A stretch of 64,000 nt of DNA, taken from Apostichopus japonicus. Its lineage: Eukaryota > Echinodermata > Holothuroidea > Aspidochirotida > Stichopodidae. The position numbers were made by a program, and so were the translations under genes. The notes beneath the pieces are model-generated. The model was not told the DNA's origin and did not search any database. It saw only the letters and a program-made list of their open reading frames with translations. The stretch covers positions 1,307,501 to 1,371,500 of the forward strand of contig NC_092579.1 of assembly GCF_037975245.1 (NCBI RefSeq), written 5' to 3'. Below are positions 1-12,546 of the stretch, in pieces (the first letter of the stretch is position 1; every line of letters begins with the position of its first letter).

Positions 1-275
1 TGACCCTCAAGTATAAACCGTTTGCTGATGACAGTTGCTTCTTTCGGTCACAAATCAAGCAATCAAATGTTTAAGTAAGACTCAATGCCAACCATAAAAC
101 AATATAAATATTACATTTTATGGAATGAAATGCTGCCGATACGTGAGAGAAAACCGACTGATAATTTAATGATCAAATCGTTTTGTCTTTACATCTCCCA
201 TGTAGTTCATAATCAATAATTGTACGTGAATTTACCCTTGTAAAAGAGATACCGTAGGCATCAATACTCCATTTC

Positions 276-532
276 TTAACTTCTCGCTGGTCTTATCTTC
301 ATCTCTAGAAACTTTATATTGTTGAAATTACCTCCAGGTATGTTCCTCCAATAAAGGCTAGCAGAACCGGATCCGTTATATAAGCCATTAGGATTGAAGT
401 CGCCGCAAATACTATACCAATACGCTCCGTGACCCTCCACTGCACATTCACCATGAACGTCCGTGTGTTTACCATTGTCGCGATCCTTTGTGGACCAAGC
501 TGATTGTATGTCCCATGCCATCGCATCTCCTC
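276..532 (-). CDS. FBG gene exon 6: fibrinogen domain C-terminus and stop
   Basis: A 257-nt terminal exon beginning in phase 1 after TTTCAG. It holds the second disulfide pair (C355 and C368) around GHGAYWYSIC, the NGLY motif, and a terminal MKIRP followed by ARS and TAA. The usual calcium loop DxDND reads DRDNG (342-346), so one acidic ligand is replaced by glycine. Metal binding may be weakened. Confidence 0.85.
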
Positions 533-3500
533 CTGAAAGAGAGAAAATACACAAATAGACAAAAAAAAAAAGTATTGCAAACACATATTTAAAATAGAAC
601 AATTTTCAGTGTTTCATAAAGAAATCATATGTTTGGCCAACCGCTATTCCTCTTCTGTTTTCTAAGATATGAACTAAGCCCCCCCCCCCAAAAAAAAAAA
701 AAAAAAAAAAAAAAAGACAATGGTCCACGTCGTAGCTTCAATTGTTTTAAATCTAATATCCTATCTACTTTCCGTAGGACTAAGTGTAGGGAACTTGTAC
801 AACATGATGCTTTTATCTATTTGTTTTGTCTAATAAAATATATGTCAGGGCCTAAATAGTATGTCATTGCTTGTCGTAAGGCCTTGCGTTATGTATAAGT
901 TTGTGCTGACGGTCAGAAGTTCGGCGAATATTTAATTTATGCTTGAGCGATCAAAAATGTTCTTTGGCGAGCCCTCTAGTCACACAGTCTTAACTATTGA
1001 TACCGTTAAAACAACTACGTGATGCTTATCGGTAGGACGATTTGTGAAGAAAAGCACACTGCTGTTTGTGAGGATCATCAGTTGCTTGTGCTTCATCTTT
1101 TGGAACTAAACAATGTTCCATCTAGAATGGAAATAATTAAAAGTGTCCTTCACATATTTAGATCAAACTCAGAACGACACACTATAGTGAAAAGGAACGG
1201 ATACCAGACAATGAGCTTCACACAACTGTGACGGTCATTCTGCACTTGGGTTAAAATACTCTTTTTTACACTCTCAATTACTCACCAAAAGTTAGTGACG
1301 GGAGTACATAATTTAAGTTTTGGTACCAAATACGAAGGAGTTCCATAAAGTCAGAGAAAGAGAGAGAGTAAGCTAGGACCCGTAGTTGATTTGGTAAGGA
1401 CTGTCCTTGGTGTGTGATTTACTACTTATCTAAAATCTAACTGTGCAACTTTAGTGACGGGCCTTTTCGTCCCTGTTCTCCTTTGAAAGCATTTTTTCAT
1501 ATCTTATCCCTGCCCATAGCCTTGTGTTGGGTATGAGATGTTGCACTCTATCGACCATGTTTTGCTATCTTTTTTTTTCTCACAAACATTGCTACCTACC
1601 CCACACCCACCGAGGTTCTGTACTGACACTCGATGGACTGCAACAATAATATAAGGTGGACCTACAACTTTTGACTAGTGGGGGTCAAAAAGTAATGAGT
1701 GTGTGCGTGTGTGGGTGTGTGTGTTTGCGTGTGTGTACGTGTGTAAACAAGAAATAATTGTCACGAACTCCTGCTAGACCGTAGGCTGTTGACTTCAAAC
1801 TATATATGGATGTACAAAACCAAAAGTTACACGATGTTCAAAGTAGGTGAGATGGCAAATTTGTGCGATGAAGGGTTTACAGCGTCAGGTTGCATAAAGC
1901 AGGATAGATTTGCTGAAGGTTTAAAGAATACCAAGGTTTGAAAATATAAAAAAAACATATCTATATACGAAGGCAGACAGTAACTCTCCAAAGTTAAAAT
2001 GAACCCGCTCCCCCATCCAGAAAGTAATAAAAACTGATTTCATTACAAAATTTGGAAAATAACAAAAAAGGCTCATTCAACATTTCATAACTACTGAATT
2101 ACTTAATTTACTTTTAAGAAGGAATTACATACCTGTATTTCCAGAGTAGCCATCGATATCCGTCAGCCTGTACAAATTGTCCTCATTCGCAATCCTGAAG
2201 AGTTCATACTCGGCGTAGTAATTAAGACCATCTAATGAAGATATCATATCGACACGAAGATTGTAATCTCGCTGATTGGTCAATAAATGTAACTTGTCAT
2301 TCCCAAGCCAATGTTCATGGTCCACGTTTCCAAAACCTTCTTTGTAATCAGTCCAATTAAGATAAAAGTCAACTGATCCGTCGAATCGACGCTGAAATAC
2401 CTTAAAAATGGAAAGAAGAGGAAAACAAAAACCAATAAGCATTATGGGATTTAAATTTTAACATTTCGACTCAACTATAGTGACAAGTTCAGATTAATAA
2501 CTTTCTTGCAAATTTGGTTTGATTTTACAGAGCTGGCAAATTACATCAATGGTCGATTTTTATGTGTTTTTTATGTCTTTTTTTAAAATTTTGAATTATT
2601 TTAAAAGTAAGAAGGCCTGACGTTTCGATCCTAGCAGGATCTTCTTCCGAGGCTGAAGGAGGCACATTTTACACATTCTCTTACACAGTCTCTTTATTGG
2701 ATAAGCAGTTTGCTTACAGTGTTGCTTCAGTTTGAATTCTTTTAATCATTTCGATTGAGGTTAAATCAATAGAACCTTCGAAATAAACGCGGAATTAAAT
2801 TAAGAATACAATATTCTGTATTTTCCTCATTAGCAACAGTCTGTCAGTAAAACGTTTCATACCGTCCAGCCGCCACCCGAGGTGTCCATATCACAGTAAA
2901 CTTCAAATGAACCGCTTGTCCAGTTGGTCGGTGTGATGATGTAAGTACCATTTTCGGTGAATCCTGCATTACGGTAGTCATCGCAATCGAGAGCAAGTGT
3001 GCAAGTTAATCCATCGCCATAGTAACCATCATAGCAACTACATATGTTGGTGCCATTGTCTGGTTGACATGATGCATAGTTGCTGCAACGATATTCGTGA
3101 TCACATGTCAAGTTTCCCAGAGTGCAGTTACATCTTTGTGTGCAGTCGTTGTTGACAGAGAATTTGCCTGGCTGAAAAGGGAAAGAAAACAGTAATTTCC
3201 TTTTGGTGATATATTAAAGAAGCGTTCCTCATAAAGTGAGTTCATAATTATTGGACGCAACCGTTAGCGTCTTGAGACCGTCAATAACAAGGTCACAAAG
3301 GCTCTACATAAATCTCTTGGCTATTTTTTATATGCCAGTGTTGTTCGACGACGGTTTCGTCTTCCTATATATTAATCTTGTCACCAAACAAAGAATAAAT
3401 GCAATCATTTTTTTTTTAGCATTTTACAAGTTCTAAGGAGACCATAAAATACGTGTGCTTTGTTTGATAGTACACGTACCCTTTTGGCAATGGGCCTACG

Positions 3501-5206
3501 AATAATCCGTGGTGAACATGATTTGTTTCAAATGTGCTTCGTGATTAGTTCATGTTGATTCCTGAATATATCAGTCTCCTTTTACTTTGGAGAACCGAAG
3601 ATACAGCTTCAAGACGCAAAGAAAAATTCTTATGCTCTTTGAACAGGCTTTTACGAAGAAACAACTAAGTACTTGGTTATTTATTAAAAAATAGTATACA
3701 ACCTTTTGTGTATCAAAACTATTTGTCTTAAAAGAGTTATTTGGAAAATCAGTTGTATATATGTTGCGACCGTTACTACATATGTTCTCTTAAACATCTT
3801 CTTTTTGTTTCTACTTTTGAATAAGTCCTTTGGTAACTGCAACATTTTACTATGTTCCCGGCTATGCTACTGAATGGTCACTTCTCGGTATACACATTTT
3901 GCATGATTGGGTTCCCACACAAATGATAGACTTATGATACATGGTCTTTTCTTAACTATTGTAATAAATTTGGCTTACTTGGAGGAATCCAACATCTTGA
4001 ATGTAGCATTCACACTCCTCGATTGGGACACAGTCCTCCCCGTCCATCAAGAAGTTATCTGGCGGGCAAAAGCAAGTTTCAGGTTCCTCACAATTACCAT
4101 GGCAACCGAAAGGGTCTGAACAAGTTCCATGACAGCTACAGTTTCCAAACACCATGTTCATTGGACACTGAATTTGCGTAGAAAGAGCGATTTCCTGAGA
4201 TGGTGCTGAAATGTATAGATTTGAGGGGAAATAGATGGACGAGATTTATAAGTTAATGGTCAGCTTTATAGAAAAGTTGTGTTTCTTGACATACCGGGGA
4301 CATCTGGGTACGTCATTCTTACTATGATTGGCATATGCTAATACTTTTCTGCTCTGAAATGTGATGGCTATCTCCGATTGCTATCATGCCTTTAAAGGGA
4401 GTAAAGACTCGCGCACAAAGAAACGTCTGATGCCGGTAATCTGATCTAGTTTCGAATGAGGTGTAACAGAAGTGTTAGACACCACCATTGATCCCAGAAA
4501 ATACACACACAGCATGCTACTGTCGGTAATTAGACACTAGTGTATACAGTCAATAAATGCAGCTTCGGTCAATTCCCACAACACAGTGTACATAGCAGCG
4601 AGGGGCATCTCAGCAGGGAGTTGTTATGGAACTGCCTGATCTCAGGTCCAGATAAAAGATAACAAGGTACAACGTTTCACTGCTCTCTGCATTTTGTAGC
4701 GACAAGAAGAAAAGTTCACTTGCAAGCAACGGAAAGTTAATCTTTTTTTTACCGGAGGGCGGCACGTGGTTTGGGGCGAGTCTTCAATGCCTTTAAGGAC
4801 GTTTTCTGTCACATTTTTAGCGAAGACCTAGGTCGAATGTATCCACTGATATATTGTTCCTAGAAGGCATACAGACTGGAGGAGGAGGAGGAGGGGTGGG
4901 GGGGGGGGTTAAGGCTAATAATAGTTGCTTTCTCCAATACGTAAACCAACGCAATAATCTAAACATATCTATAAACATTATAAACATCCAACTCCTTGAA
5001 ATGTACCTCTGGGCAAAATTTGCAAGAAATTGGGATGATCTTTATAACTTTACTTTTTTTATTAAAGAAACAACGCTATTGAGGCCGGACAATATTTATT
5101 CGGTCGACCAATACCGACATTATGAAACCCTCATCTCAATCTACATTTTATGAAGCCGATTGTTGTGAAAAAATGAATTAATATAGTGGCTTCTCTTTTC
5201 TGCAAG

Positions 5207-5283
<77 letters not shown>

Positions 5284-8200
5284 TTTACTCATTCGTTCAT
5301 TAATTTCGAACTCACTCAAATCTGATATACACGGTTCCAGTCTACTATCAAATGTTTTATGCCATCATCTGAATCGCCTTTCAATTTTGTAATATTCACT
5401 TCATTGAACATATATTGCATACCAGAATTGTCTATACTTTATTACCGTGCAAAATAAAAATCATTTACACCGAAGAGAACAATGGCATATTTTTATGCCC
5501 TTGCGTAAAGTTGAATATTGATAATGCATACTGAGTCTCAAGTGAAATGATGACCGAATTTCGTTCCAAGGTTTATCGACTTGGAGACGATAAGATGTTT
5601 ACTTGGATGTCAAACAGAATGGAAGTTTGCCAGCCATAAAGTAAGTTCCTCATTTCGTGAAAATGTTTCCTACTTCTCCGTATACTTACTTGTCTCAATG
5701 GTTTCTTCCGCCGCATAGTTTCCGAAAGAACAGTTTTCTGCCATCTTGCAAGAAGATACTTCTTCAAAAGTGCATAAGTCTAGAATGAGAGATATTATGT
5801 CAAAAGCCAGAGGAGCCTCAGGCGCGTATCCAAGGGGGGGGGGGCGAAGGCGGAAGCCGCACCCCACTCCCCTTGAGCATCTTTTTTTATGTTTTTATGA
5901 TATCGTTAGTAATATCAAATGAGAAAATGCCAAGACGCAACTTACAAGGCCTGTGAAGTGCCATTTCCAGCGATCTGGGAGGCATTTACAGCCAAAATTT
6001 TATTGTACGCTTCGCGCCAACTCATAGTGGCGCTACGCTTAGATAGTTTGCAATGCCGTATCTACGTCTCTCATAGTTTGCCTACAGTTTCCAGGCGCGT
6101 ATCCAGGGGGGCGTTGGGGGTGCGCCCCCCGGGTAAGAAAAAGAGGAGAGAAAAAAAGGAGAAGAAAAAAGGAAAAAAGAGGGGGAAAAAGAGGAGGAAG
6201 GAGAGGAAGGAAGGGAAAAGAAAAGAAGGAAAGAGAAAAAGGAAAAAAAGGGAGTGTTAGTGACTGATCACATTTGTCCTAATAAGCAAGTTCATGTAAA
6301 CTTCTGAACATGAAACTTAAATCACATGAACGTATTCATATTGAAATCAATGAGTCTAGAGTAAATTTAACTCTATATTATACTTCCTGATAACAAGGTT
6401 ATTTACATAGTTGATTTTAGAAAAGCCGTTATGGTGTACATGGGCGGCGATCCGTACTTCCGAGTGGGGGGGATATGACCTTGTTGACTATCTAAGCGTA
6501 GCGCCACCATGAGTTGGCGCGAAGCGTACATGAAAATTTTGGGACTTACAAACCCTCTAGATGGCCGGAAACGGCACTTCCCGAGGTTTCCAAGCGGCAT
6601 ATACCAAACTTTAAAATAGGGATATCATGTCCGAAATATCTCATATTCAGGATCCAAAATACTTTTTTTTTTAATTTCGGGTGTTATTTTGGGAAAACTG
6701 CCCCTGTCAATCTTGTTTCAGGCGCTATGTTAGAATGTTCGAGAGCTCTTTTATATTATTCGATGAAGAAAATGGCCTCATGCAGGCTATTATAGGCCTA
6801 TATACATGCAATACACAATTACACATAGTTACATTCCTAGGTACCGATTGCTAGGGCATCCAGGTGAAACGTGTATTAAGCATTACCCTGGTAACATGAG
6901 ATTCTCAGCTGTTCGAGGGAACATGTACGTGTGTAGGCCTACTATAGGGCCTATATGAATACTATGAGGGTGCATATATGTACTATATCAATACCGTGGG
7001 CGCAATAATACATTTTGTTGTTATAGGGCCAATGAAGCCCACAGTCAAATTTTCTTGCTTTATAAAGACGGTTTATTTGAAAAGATCGCACTGCGTTTAT
7101 GGTAGGCGAGAAATGAAGCTAATAAAGAGCCGTACATTCACGATGATGCATAAATGTAGGCATGAAAATATTCTTATCCCTGGCATTTGGTGGGGGGGGG
7201 GGGGATATGGTGTATTACATCCCCTCCACCCATTTTCATGGGGGGATATATCCCCCCTTCCTCCCCAGGATCGCCGCCCATGATGGTGTAACCTTGTTAG
7301 GCTAAGGGACATGCAAATGTCTCACGGCTCATATGCATGTCAACGCAAATGGAAGACAACCTGTAACCCCTGGCAACATTGTCATATGAATAGAGTGTAT
7401 AAAAGTTAACTAATTGTAATTCCAAAGTGCAGCAATACATTCGATTACAAAATACAATATTATGTTATCTACTCTATCTTAGTGCTTTTCTTAGGTTTTA
7501 TAGGTTTCTGACGGCTTGAATATTGTAATATATTGGGTCTGAAAATAAGAGGTCCTACACAGAAGATAGCGGATTAGCAAAACGAGGTTTATTTAACGAT
7601 CAACTGTTGGGGGTGCATAGCAATACATATGCTCCTATTCAAGTTTGTTACAAATATGACTATCATCATTCTGTGTTCGTCGAAAATGTGATGATTTAGT
7701 TTTCTGTACCTTGTAGAACGGCAGTCACTTTAGAAATCAATTGTTGTTTATTCATGTAAATCCTTGGCTTTCGAGTGAATTTGTGGGAGAATAATTAATT
7801 GTGTAAATTCTATTGTCTTTAATCAGGAAGCCATGCCAACTAGTTTATTTCTTGAGAAGATTTGGTTTCACATATAAAGGACATTATTACATTTGCATTA
7901 TATAATAGCTTCCGTTACGTCCATTTTCTTTCGCGATGTCAAAGGCATAATGGATATCTTTATCTGCAGATGTGTTAGAACATTAAAATTGTTCATATCT
8001 ATCTTGCCATTTTGCACGTTCCTTTTCTGTATACACTTATATATACGTAAAAAACAACTATTAATTGACTATAAGGATAAAAGATGACACGTTCAACATT
8101 CCGCCATTAACTAAAATAGTCCCACATAGTTTACGGAAACTTTAGACGTTATATACGATTTTTGATAAATCTTTTATCTGCGAACATCGAACAAATGGAA

Positions 8201-8318
8201 TTTTGTTATGAGATTCTGGTAGGTGATTAAACTTACCCATTGATTCTACAATGCTGCACAGATATATCACAGTCGTCAAAATGGCACCAAAACGGAAACT
8301 TCGCGACTGAGTTGCCAT
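276..8318 (-). CDS. Secreted TIL/EGF/fibrinogen-domain protein, 6 exons, complete
   Basis: Six exons join without a phase conflict: 8318-8237, 5779-5690, 4205-3979, 3171-2863, 2400-2133 and 532-276 (82+90+227+309+268+257 nt, 410 residues plus TAA). The product begins with a hydrophobic signal peptide (about residues 1-27). A short unique segment (28-69) follows, then a cysteine-rich TIL domain (about 71-124), a TILa-like stretch (124-156), an EGF module (162-190) and a fibrinogen C-terminal domain (about 195-408) ending in the family's usual MKIRP. TIL and TILa domains are known from mucin-, zonadhesin- and FCGBP-like proteins. Fibrinogen domains of FREPs, ficolins and tachylectins bind acetylated sugars and act in innate recognition or adhesion. 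An extracellular lectin or matrix role is therefore inferred. Several N-glycosylation sequons (NCS, NCT, NLT, NGT, NWT) are present. No transmembrane segment follows the signal peptide. The precise orthologue is not recognised. Confidence 0.85.
629..2132. other. Last intron of the FBG gene, no gene seen
   Basis: This lies within intron 5 (533-2132). It contains a C-run followed by an A-run near 680-714 and a degenerate GT-rich microsatellite near 1700-1745. I see no exon with acceptable splice sites. Confidence 0.5.
2133..2400 (-). CDS. FBG gene exon 5: fibrinogen domain core
   Basis: A 268-nt exon, phase 0 in and phase 1 out (donor CAG|GTATGT). It encodes the central fibrinogen fold: QRRFDGSVDFYLNW, YKEGFGN, EHWLGNDKLHLLT, a strand LRVDM, YAEYELFRI and YRLTDIDGYSGN. 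These are the family landmarks in the right order. Confidence 0.85.
2863..3171 (-). CDS. FBG gene exon 4: TILa-like, EGF module and start of fibrinogen domain
   Basis: A 309-nt, phase 0-0 exon (103 codons). It first completes a TILa-like piece (residues 134-156, C143, C147, C149, C156). An EGF module follows (residues 162-190, six cysteines, GYYGDGLTC at its end). The fibrinogen domain opens at residue 195 with DCDDYRNAG, then NGTYIITP and FEVYCDMDTSGGGWT. The first disulfide pair of the fibrinogen fold would be C196 and the cysteine of VYCDM. Confidence 0.85.
3979..4205 (-). CDS. FBG gene exon 3: TIL domain
   Basis: A 227-nt exon, phase 1 in and phase 0 out. It carries eleven cysteines between residues 71 and 124 with the TIL pattern (CPMNMVF...C.C..TC...GC...C....CFCP) ending in GEDCVPIEECEC. 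TIL modules occur in serine protease inhibitors and in VWD-TIL-C8 mucin-like proteins. The closing ECEC and the next exon's GKF...C...C.C fit the TIL plus TILa arrangement better than a free inhibitor. Confidence 0.8.
4392..4796. mobile_element. TTAA-flanked MITE, copy 1 (405 bp)
   Basis: The element lies in intron 2 of the FBG gene. It is bounded by TTAA on both sides and has inverted ends: AGGGAGTAAAGACTCGCG at the left, and the complement of AGGCATTGAAGACTCGCC at the right. Its interior (TTTCGAATGAGGTGTAACAG and following) is shared with the copies at 23039 and 29876. There is no coding capacity, so it is non-autonomous. TTAA duplication is the hallmark of piggyBac-type transposition, but the AGGC ends are not the usual CCC/GGG, so the superfamily is inferred. 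Confidence 0.8.
5033..5280 (+). repeat. Dispersed module ending in (TA)n
   Basis: About 175 bp of unique-looking sequence (TGATCTTTATAAC..., GACCAATACCGACATTATG, GAAGCCGATTGTTGTGA) runs into a (TA) tract at 5207-5278. The same sequence followed by a (TA) tract occurs several times in tandem at 8461-9560. It sits in intron 2 of the FBG gene. Confidence 0.8.
5690..5779 (-). CDS. FBG gene exon 2: short linker
   Basis: A 90-nt exon in phase 1-1 with acceptor CATTCTAG and donor A|GTAAGTATA. It encodes DLCTFEEVSSCKMAENC and a Glu/Thr-rich tail. It has three cysteines and one NCS sequon, and no domain I can name. Being symmetric it could be skipped without a frameshift. Confidence 0.75.
5815..6060 (-). 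repeat. Fragment of the 6439-7282 transposon family, inverted
   Basis: Positions about 5955-6056 are the reverse complement, with some mismatches, of 6486-6590. The shared core includes TACGCTTCGCGCCAACTCAT and GGCGCTACGCTTAGATAGT. The left part contains CAGGCGCGTATCCAAGGGG, a transposon-end-like motif repeated at about 6093. No target duplication was found. Confidence 0.55.
6134..6256 (+). repeat. Pure purine (A/G) tract
   Basis: About 120 nt contain almost only A and G. This can form triplex (H-) DNA and creates a spurious Lys/Arg-rich open frame. It is not a gene. Confidence 0.8.
6439..7282. mobile_element. Non-autonomous hAT-like element with perfect TSD (844 bp)
   Basis: The ends are perfect inverted repeats (CATGGGCGGCGATCC and its complement). 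They are flanked by identical 8-bp duplications ATGGTGTA at 6431-6438 and 7283-7290. An 8-bp duplication is characteristic of hAT (and P-type) transposases. No transposase frame is present. It lies in intron 1 of the FBG gene. A G-run occurs at about 7192-7203. Confidence 0.85.
7300..8230. other. Intron 1 remainder, nothing recognised
   Basis: AT-rich intronic sequence upstream of exon 2. No splice-flanked coding segment and no repeat structure is evident by eye. Confidence 0.4.
8237..8318 (-). CDS. FBG gene exon 1: start codon and signal peptide
   Basis: The ATG at 8318 opens a 27-codon exon. It encodes a short basic stretch (QSRSFRF) followed by a hydrophobic core (AILTTVIYLCSIV), a typical secretory signal. 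The donor is G|GTAAGT and the exon ends in phase 1. This ATG was chosen because it is the first one 85 bp downstream of the TATA box and gives the signal peptide. Confidence 0.85.
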
Positions 8319-8402
8319 ATTCAGATATCAATCAACTTTCACACTGGCTGGAAACAACTGAAAACCATCTGCAATCGTAGTAACATGTATGCTGTAATAG
8401 CC

Positions 8403-8410
8403 CTTATATA
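8403..8410 (-). promoter_or_regulatory. TATA box of the fibrinogen-domain gene
   Basis: TATATAAG read on the minus strand, 85 bp upstream of the ATG. It would place transcription start near 8375-8380 and leave a 5' UTR of about 60 nt. A real TATA box is common in inducible secreted-protein genes. Assignment rests on sequence and distance only. Confidence 0.55.
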
Positions 8411-8460
8411 CCCTTCTTTTATTATAACAACGTTATTCAGACAAGACACCTATTCAGCTG

Positions 8461-9562
<1,102 letters not shown>

Positions 9563-9878
9563 TCCATTAGATTAGAGTCCTATCATACGTGGTATGCCAT
9601 AAGAGATACCTCCATCTGAGATATATTTGGCATCGATAATTTTGTTGGTAAAAACTGTATTAATTTGGAAATATATTACTTTTTAATTATACTTCTTGTA
9701 GTAATAAGTTTACCGAATATATGCATATTTTTAGCAAAGAAATTAATTTTAACTAACGTAGTACTAATAGTGTGGTGGTAAATAACTAGGGAACAATTCA
9801 TAACTTATTACTACTGGATAACGTAAACTTTGTTCCATAATTTATTTCATCTTTTATCGCCATCATCTCCTTATATAG

Positions 9879-10041
9879 GTCCAGAAGCATATGATAGGTG
9901 CCACTAACTTGGATAGCAGTGTCAGAAAGGTTTTATCATTCCTAATTAGCAGTGCCTTGGCCACAAAATTCAACTGGTTAGGCAGGGGGAGTGCAGAAAA
10001 GAAAGCATTTTCTACCCTTCTTTTGACAGATTTGATTTTTA
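9879..10041 (+). pseudogene. Orphan exon resembling DUF4806
   Basis: An open segment of 54 codons plus 1 nt lies between an acceptor (CTTATATAG) and a strong donor (A|GTAAGTATA). It encodes SSVRKVLSFLISSALATKFN, then WLGRGSAEKKAFSTL and TDLIF. From memory of the family this matches the DUF4806 core: a helix with v.ril..lls..la, then nW.G...K.aF..l.l...i. DUF4806 proteins are uncharacterised and often lineage-expanded. I found no upstream exon. A phase-compatible downstream segment at 14018-14134 is unconvincing. It is either a gene whose other exons I cannot see or a retained fragment. Confidence 0.45.
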
Positions 10042-10059
10042 GTAAGTATACAAATGCCT

Positions 10060-11930
10060 ATTCTTACACAATCGTCCCAGTTGTTCAAATTGTATATATA
10101 TGCTGTGTCAAACTACTTCAATGGTGCATAATGTTACATGCCTTTGTGTAGAAAAGCTTCACACTGTACTACACACAAGCTTTATGCACTGTATACATCT
10201 TTCCCGAAAGGCCAAGGCTCATATTTTAACCATCAAGCAACTTTGTTTAGATTTAATGGTTTTTTCAGACTGCATTGTGTGACTGTAATCCATATATGAT
10301 AGTGTTCTCATCGTTGCAAAGCCCTCAGCGTTCGCATATACCTAGGCCTATTATGATCAGAAGTCCCACATTAAGACTGATACCGGTACATCCGGCAAGA
10401 CAAAAGTTCTGAATATGGTACAACCTTGTCACAGTTATTTATTCAGTGTTGACTCTGAGATTTCCAGAGTATCTGCTTGCACTTCATATGTCGAGCAATG
10501 TTTTCAACCTAAGATGGGACTGTTATACTGATCTGAATAATATTTAAGTAAATATTCTATCTTGTGTGTATCTCTGATATGGCCTTATAGTCTTACAGAT
10601 GACACTGAATAATGTAGCCGCTAAACACATTTCTAGGGCCATATAATATATTCAAGAAACTGATCTAGGCTGGTAGAACTGTTCTAGTGTATAGGATCAA
10701 ATCACATTGTGACATTTGTAAAAAAAAAAATCGTTTCCATCCCCTGCTTTCTGACCGGCCCTCAAGTCACATCTCTAATTCTTATTGAAATGAGTCGCTC
10801 GTGATGATTTTCTGTAATATTTACAGATTAATAGACACAATTTAAAAACAAATGATTAATTCTGATGTGATCCCAAAGCCAGCAAGTAAAGTTCCTAACA
10901 TTTCGGCCCATACATGCAGCCGGTGCACAGTTCTCCATTTTCCATGATTTTGTCCCATATTTTTGCAATACTGATATGACAAACCTTTTGTTCTACTCAT
11001 ATCTTAATGTTGGCAATATAAATTACCTGTGCATATGAGTTGAATAAAGAAGAGAGACAAACTGCTATTCTTATATGTTATAGTATGCATCTCTCTTCCT
11101 AAAGAAACAAACAAACAGAGGATAGATACAGAATTCCTTCATGGAATCCCTGATATATTTAAGAGGAGACAACAATTAATTCTTTTTTTTTACATTATTA
11201 GGGAGAACCTAAAAGCCTCTAAAATGAATAAAAGAATTATATAAACTAACACACATAAGGCATAGCTTCTGTGCCTCAACACTGTGGCACACAAAAATTG
11301 ACCAATCAGTGTCCTCAGATTTGGGTATTCTCTGTCAGGTCCATTAAATGACTTGACAAGTCTATGTGTCTATAATCAGAGTTCGGAGGGGACGTTAAAT
11401 TGCGGTCCCGGGAGCAAGAATACACCCTTGCCTCGTTACTTCAGGGCACTATTCGAAAAGAGAAGGCGAGATTCGCCAGTGTCCTTCCACGCACAAAAAC
11501 TTGGAGCCTCAATAATTTTCCGACTAAGGATTTCCTTAGTTTGCTGAAGCACCTTCGGGTGGAAGCATAATACGAGGTATATCATATCATATCATCATAA
11601 TCAGAGTACTCTTTCCATTTAAAACAAGTCTTTGAGGACAATAAGAGATCAAAAGTCCAATCTGGACTACCAATTAAGTCAAAAGAAGAGAGTCAGGAAT
11701 CATACCAGCTAGGGTAATTGAAATTCAACAAAGCTTTCTCATGTGTGAAACCTCCATGGAATTGATGAATTAAAAACTGTTGCATTCTACAACTGAGGAC
11801 TTACATGTCAGGCATACAACCATTACAATAAGGGAAAGGCATATAGCCAAATTATGATAGGCCTACAGTACACTGATGGGTGAAATTCAAAGAAATATAT
11901 GGTGTACATGCTGATTGAAATTAGGACAAA
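10060..11930. other. Intergenic, nothing recognised
   Basis: AT-rich sequence between the FBG and P450 genes. No splice-consistent coding exon and no clear repeat was found. Confidence 0.4.
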
Positions 11931-11946
11931 ATCATGTTTAATGTGA

Positions 11947-12546
11947 GGTAAAACTGTCCTACAATTAGAGTAAAATCATGGTAAACTGAGGTAAAACTAA
12001 GGTAAAAGCGTGGTAAATCTACGGTAAAATTGGGGTAAAAGAGCGGTAAAATGTGGTAAAAGTATGGTAAATTGAGGTAAAACTAAGGAAAAAGCATGGT
12101 TAATATATGGTAAAATTGGGGTAAAAGAACAGTAAAACTGTGGTAAATTTAGGGTAAAAGTGTAGTAAAATGCGTGGTCAATCTAGGGTAAAATTGGGGT
12201 AAAAGAACGGTAAAAGCGTGGTAAATTGAGGTAAAACTAAGGAAAAAGCGTGGTAAATATACGGTAAAATTGGGGTAAAAGAACGGTAAAACTGTGGTAA
12301 ATTTGGGGTCAAAGCGTAGTAAAAGTGTAGTAAAAGCGCGGTAAAAGTATGGTAACACTGTGGTAAATTGCGGTAAAAGTGAGGTAAAACCATGGTAAAT
12401 TTGTGGTAATTTACTGCGGTAAACCGCGGTTTACCGCGTCCATAGGGCCAAAACACCGCGGTAATGTACAACAAATTTACCGCGTTTTCTCCGGTTTTAC
12501 CGGGGTAAAAGTGTGGTATGTGACCGCGGTAAATTTGAGGTAATTT
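11947..12546. repeat. Satellite built from GGTAAA words
   Basis: Dozens of GGTAAA or GGTAAAA words are spaced by 5-15 nt. They are organised in longer units of roughly 150 bp (for example ACTAAGGAAAAAGC recurs near 12084 and 12237). The right part grades into GC-richer CCGCGGTAAA. The minus-strand translation gives Leu-Pro-x-Phe-Tyr repeats, which is a by-product. Beside it at about 12655-12670 is GGATTGACGCCCATG, resembling the right end of the 6439 hAT family. Confidence 0.75.

Noticed and set aside
5131-5392. Tyr-Ile repeat frames here and at 8484-9058
   Set aside because: Translations of (TA)n microsatellites.
5919-6260. 113-codon Lys/Arg-rich frame
   Set aside because: Its second half is a pure A/G tract and its first half a transposon fragment.
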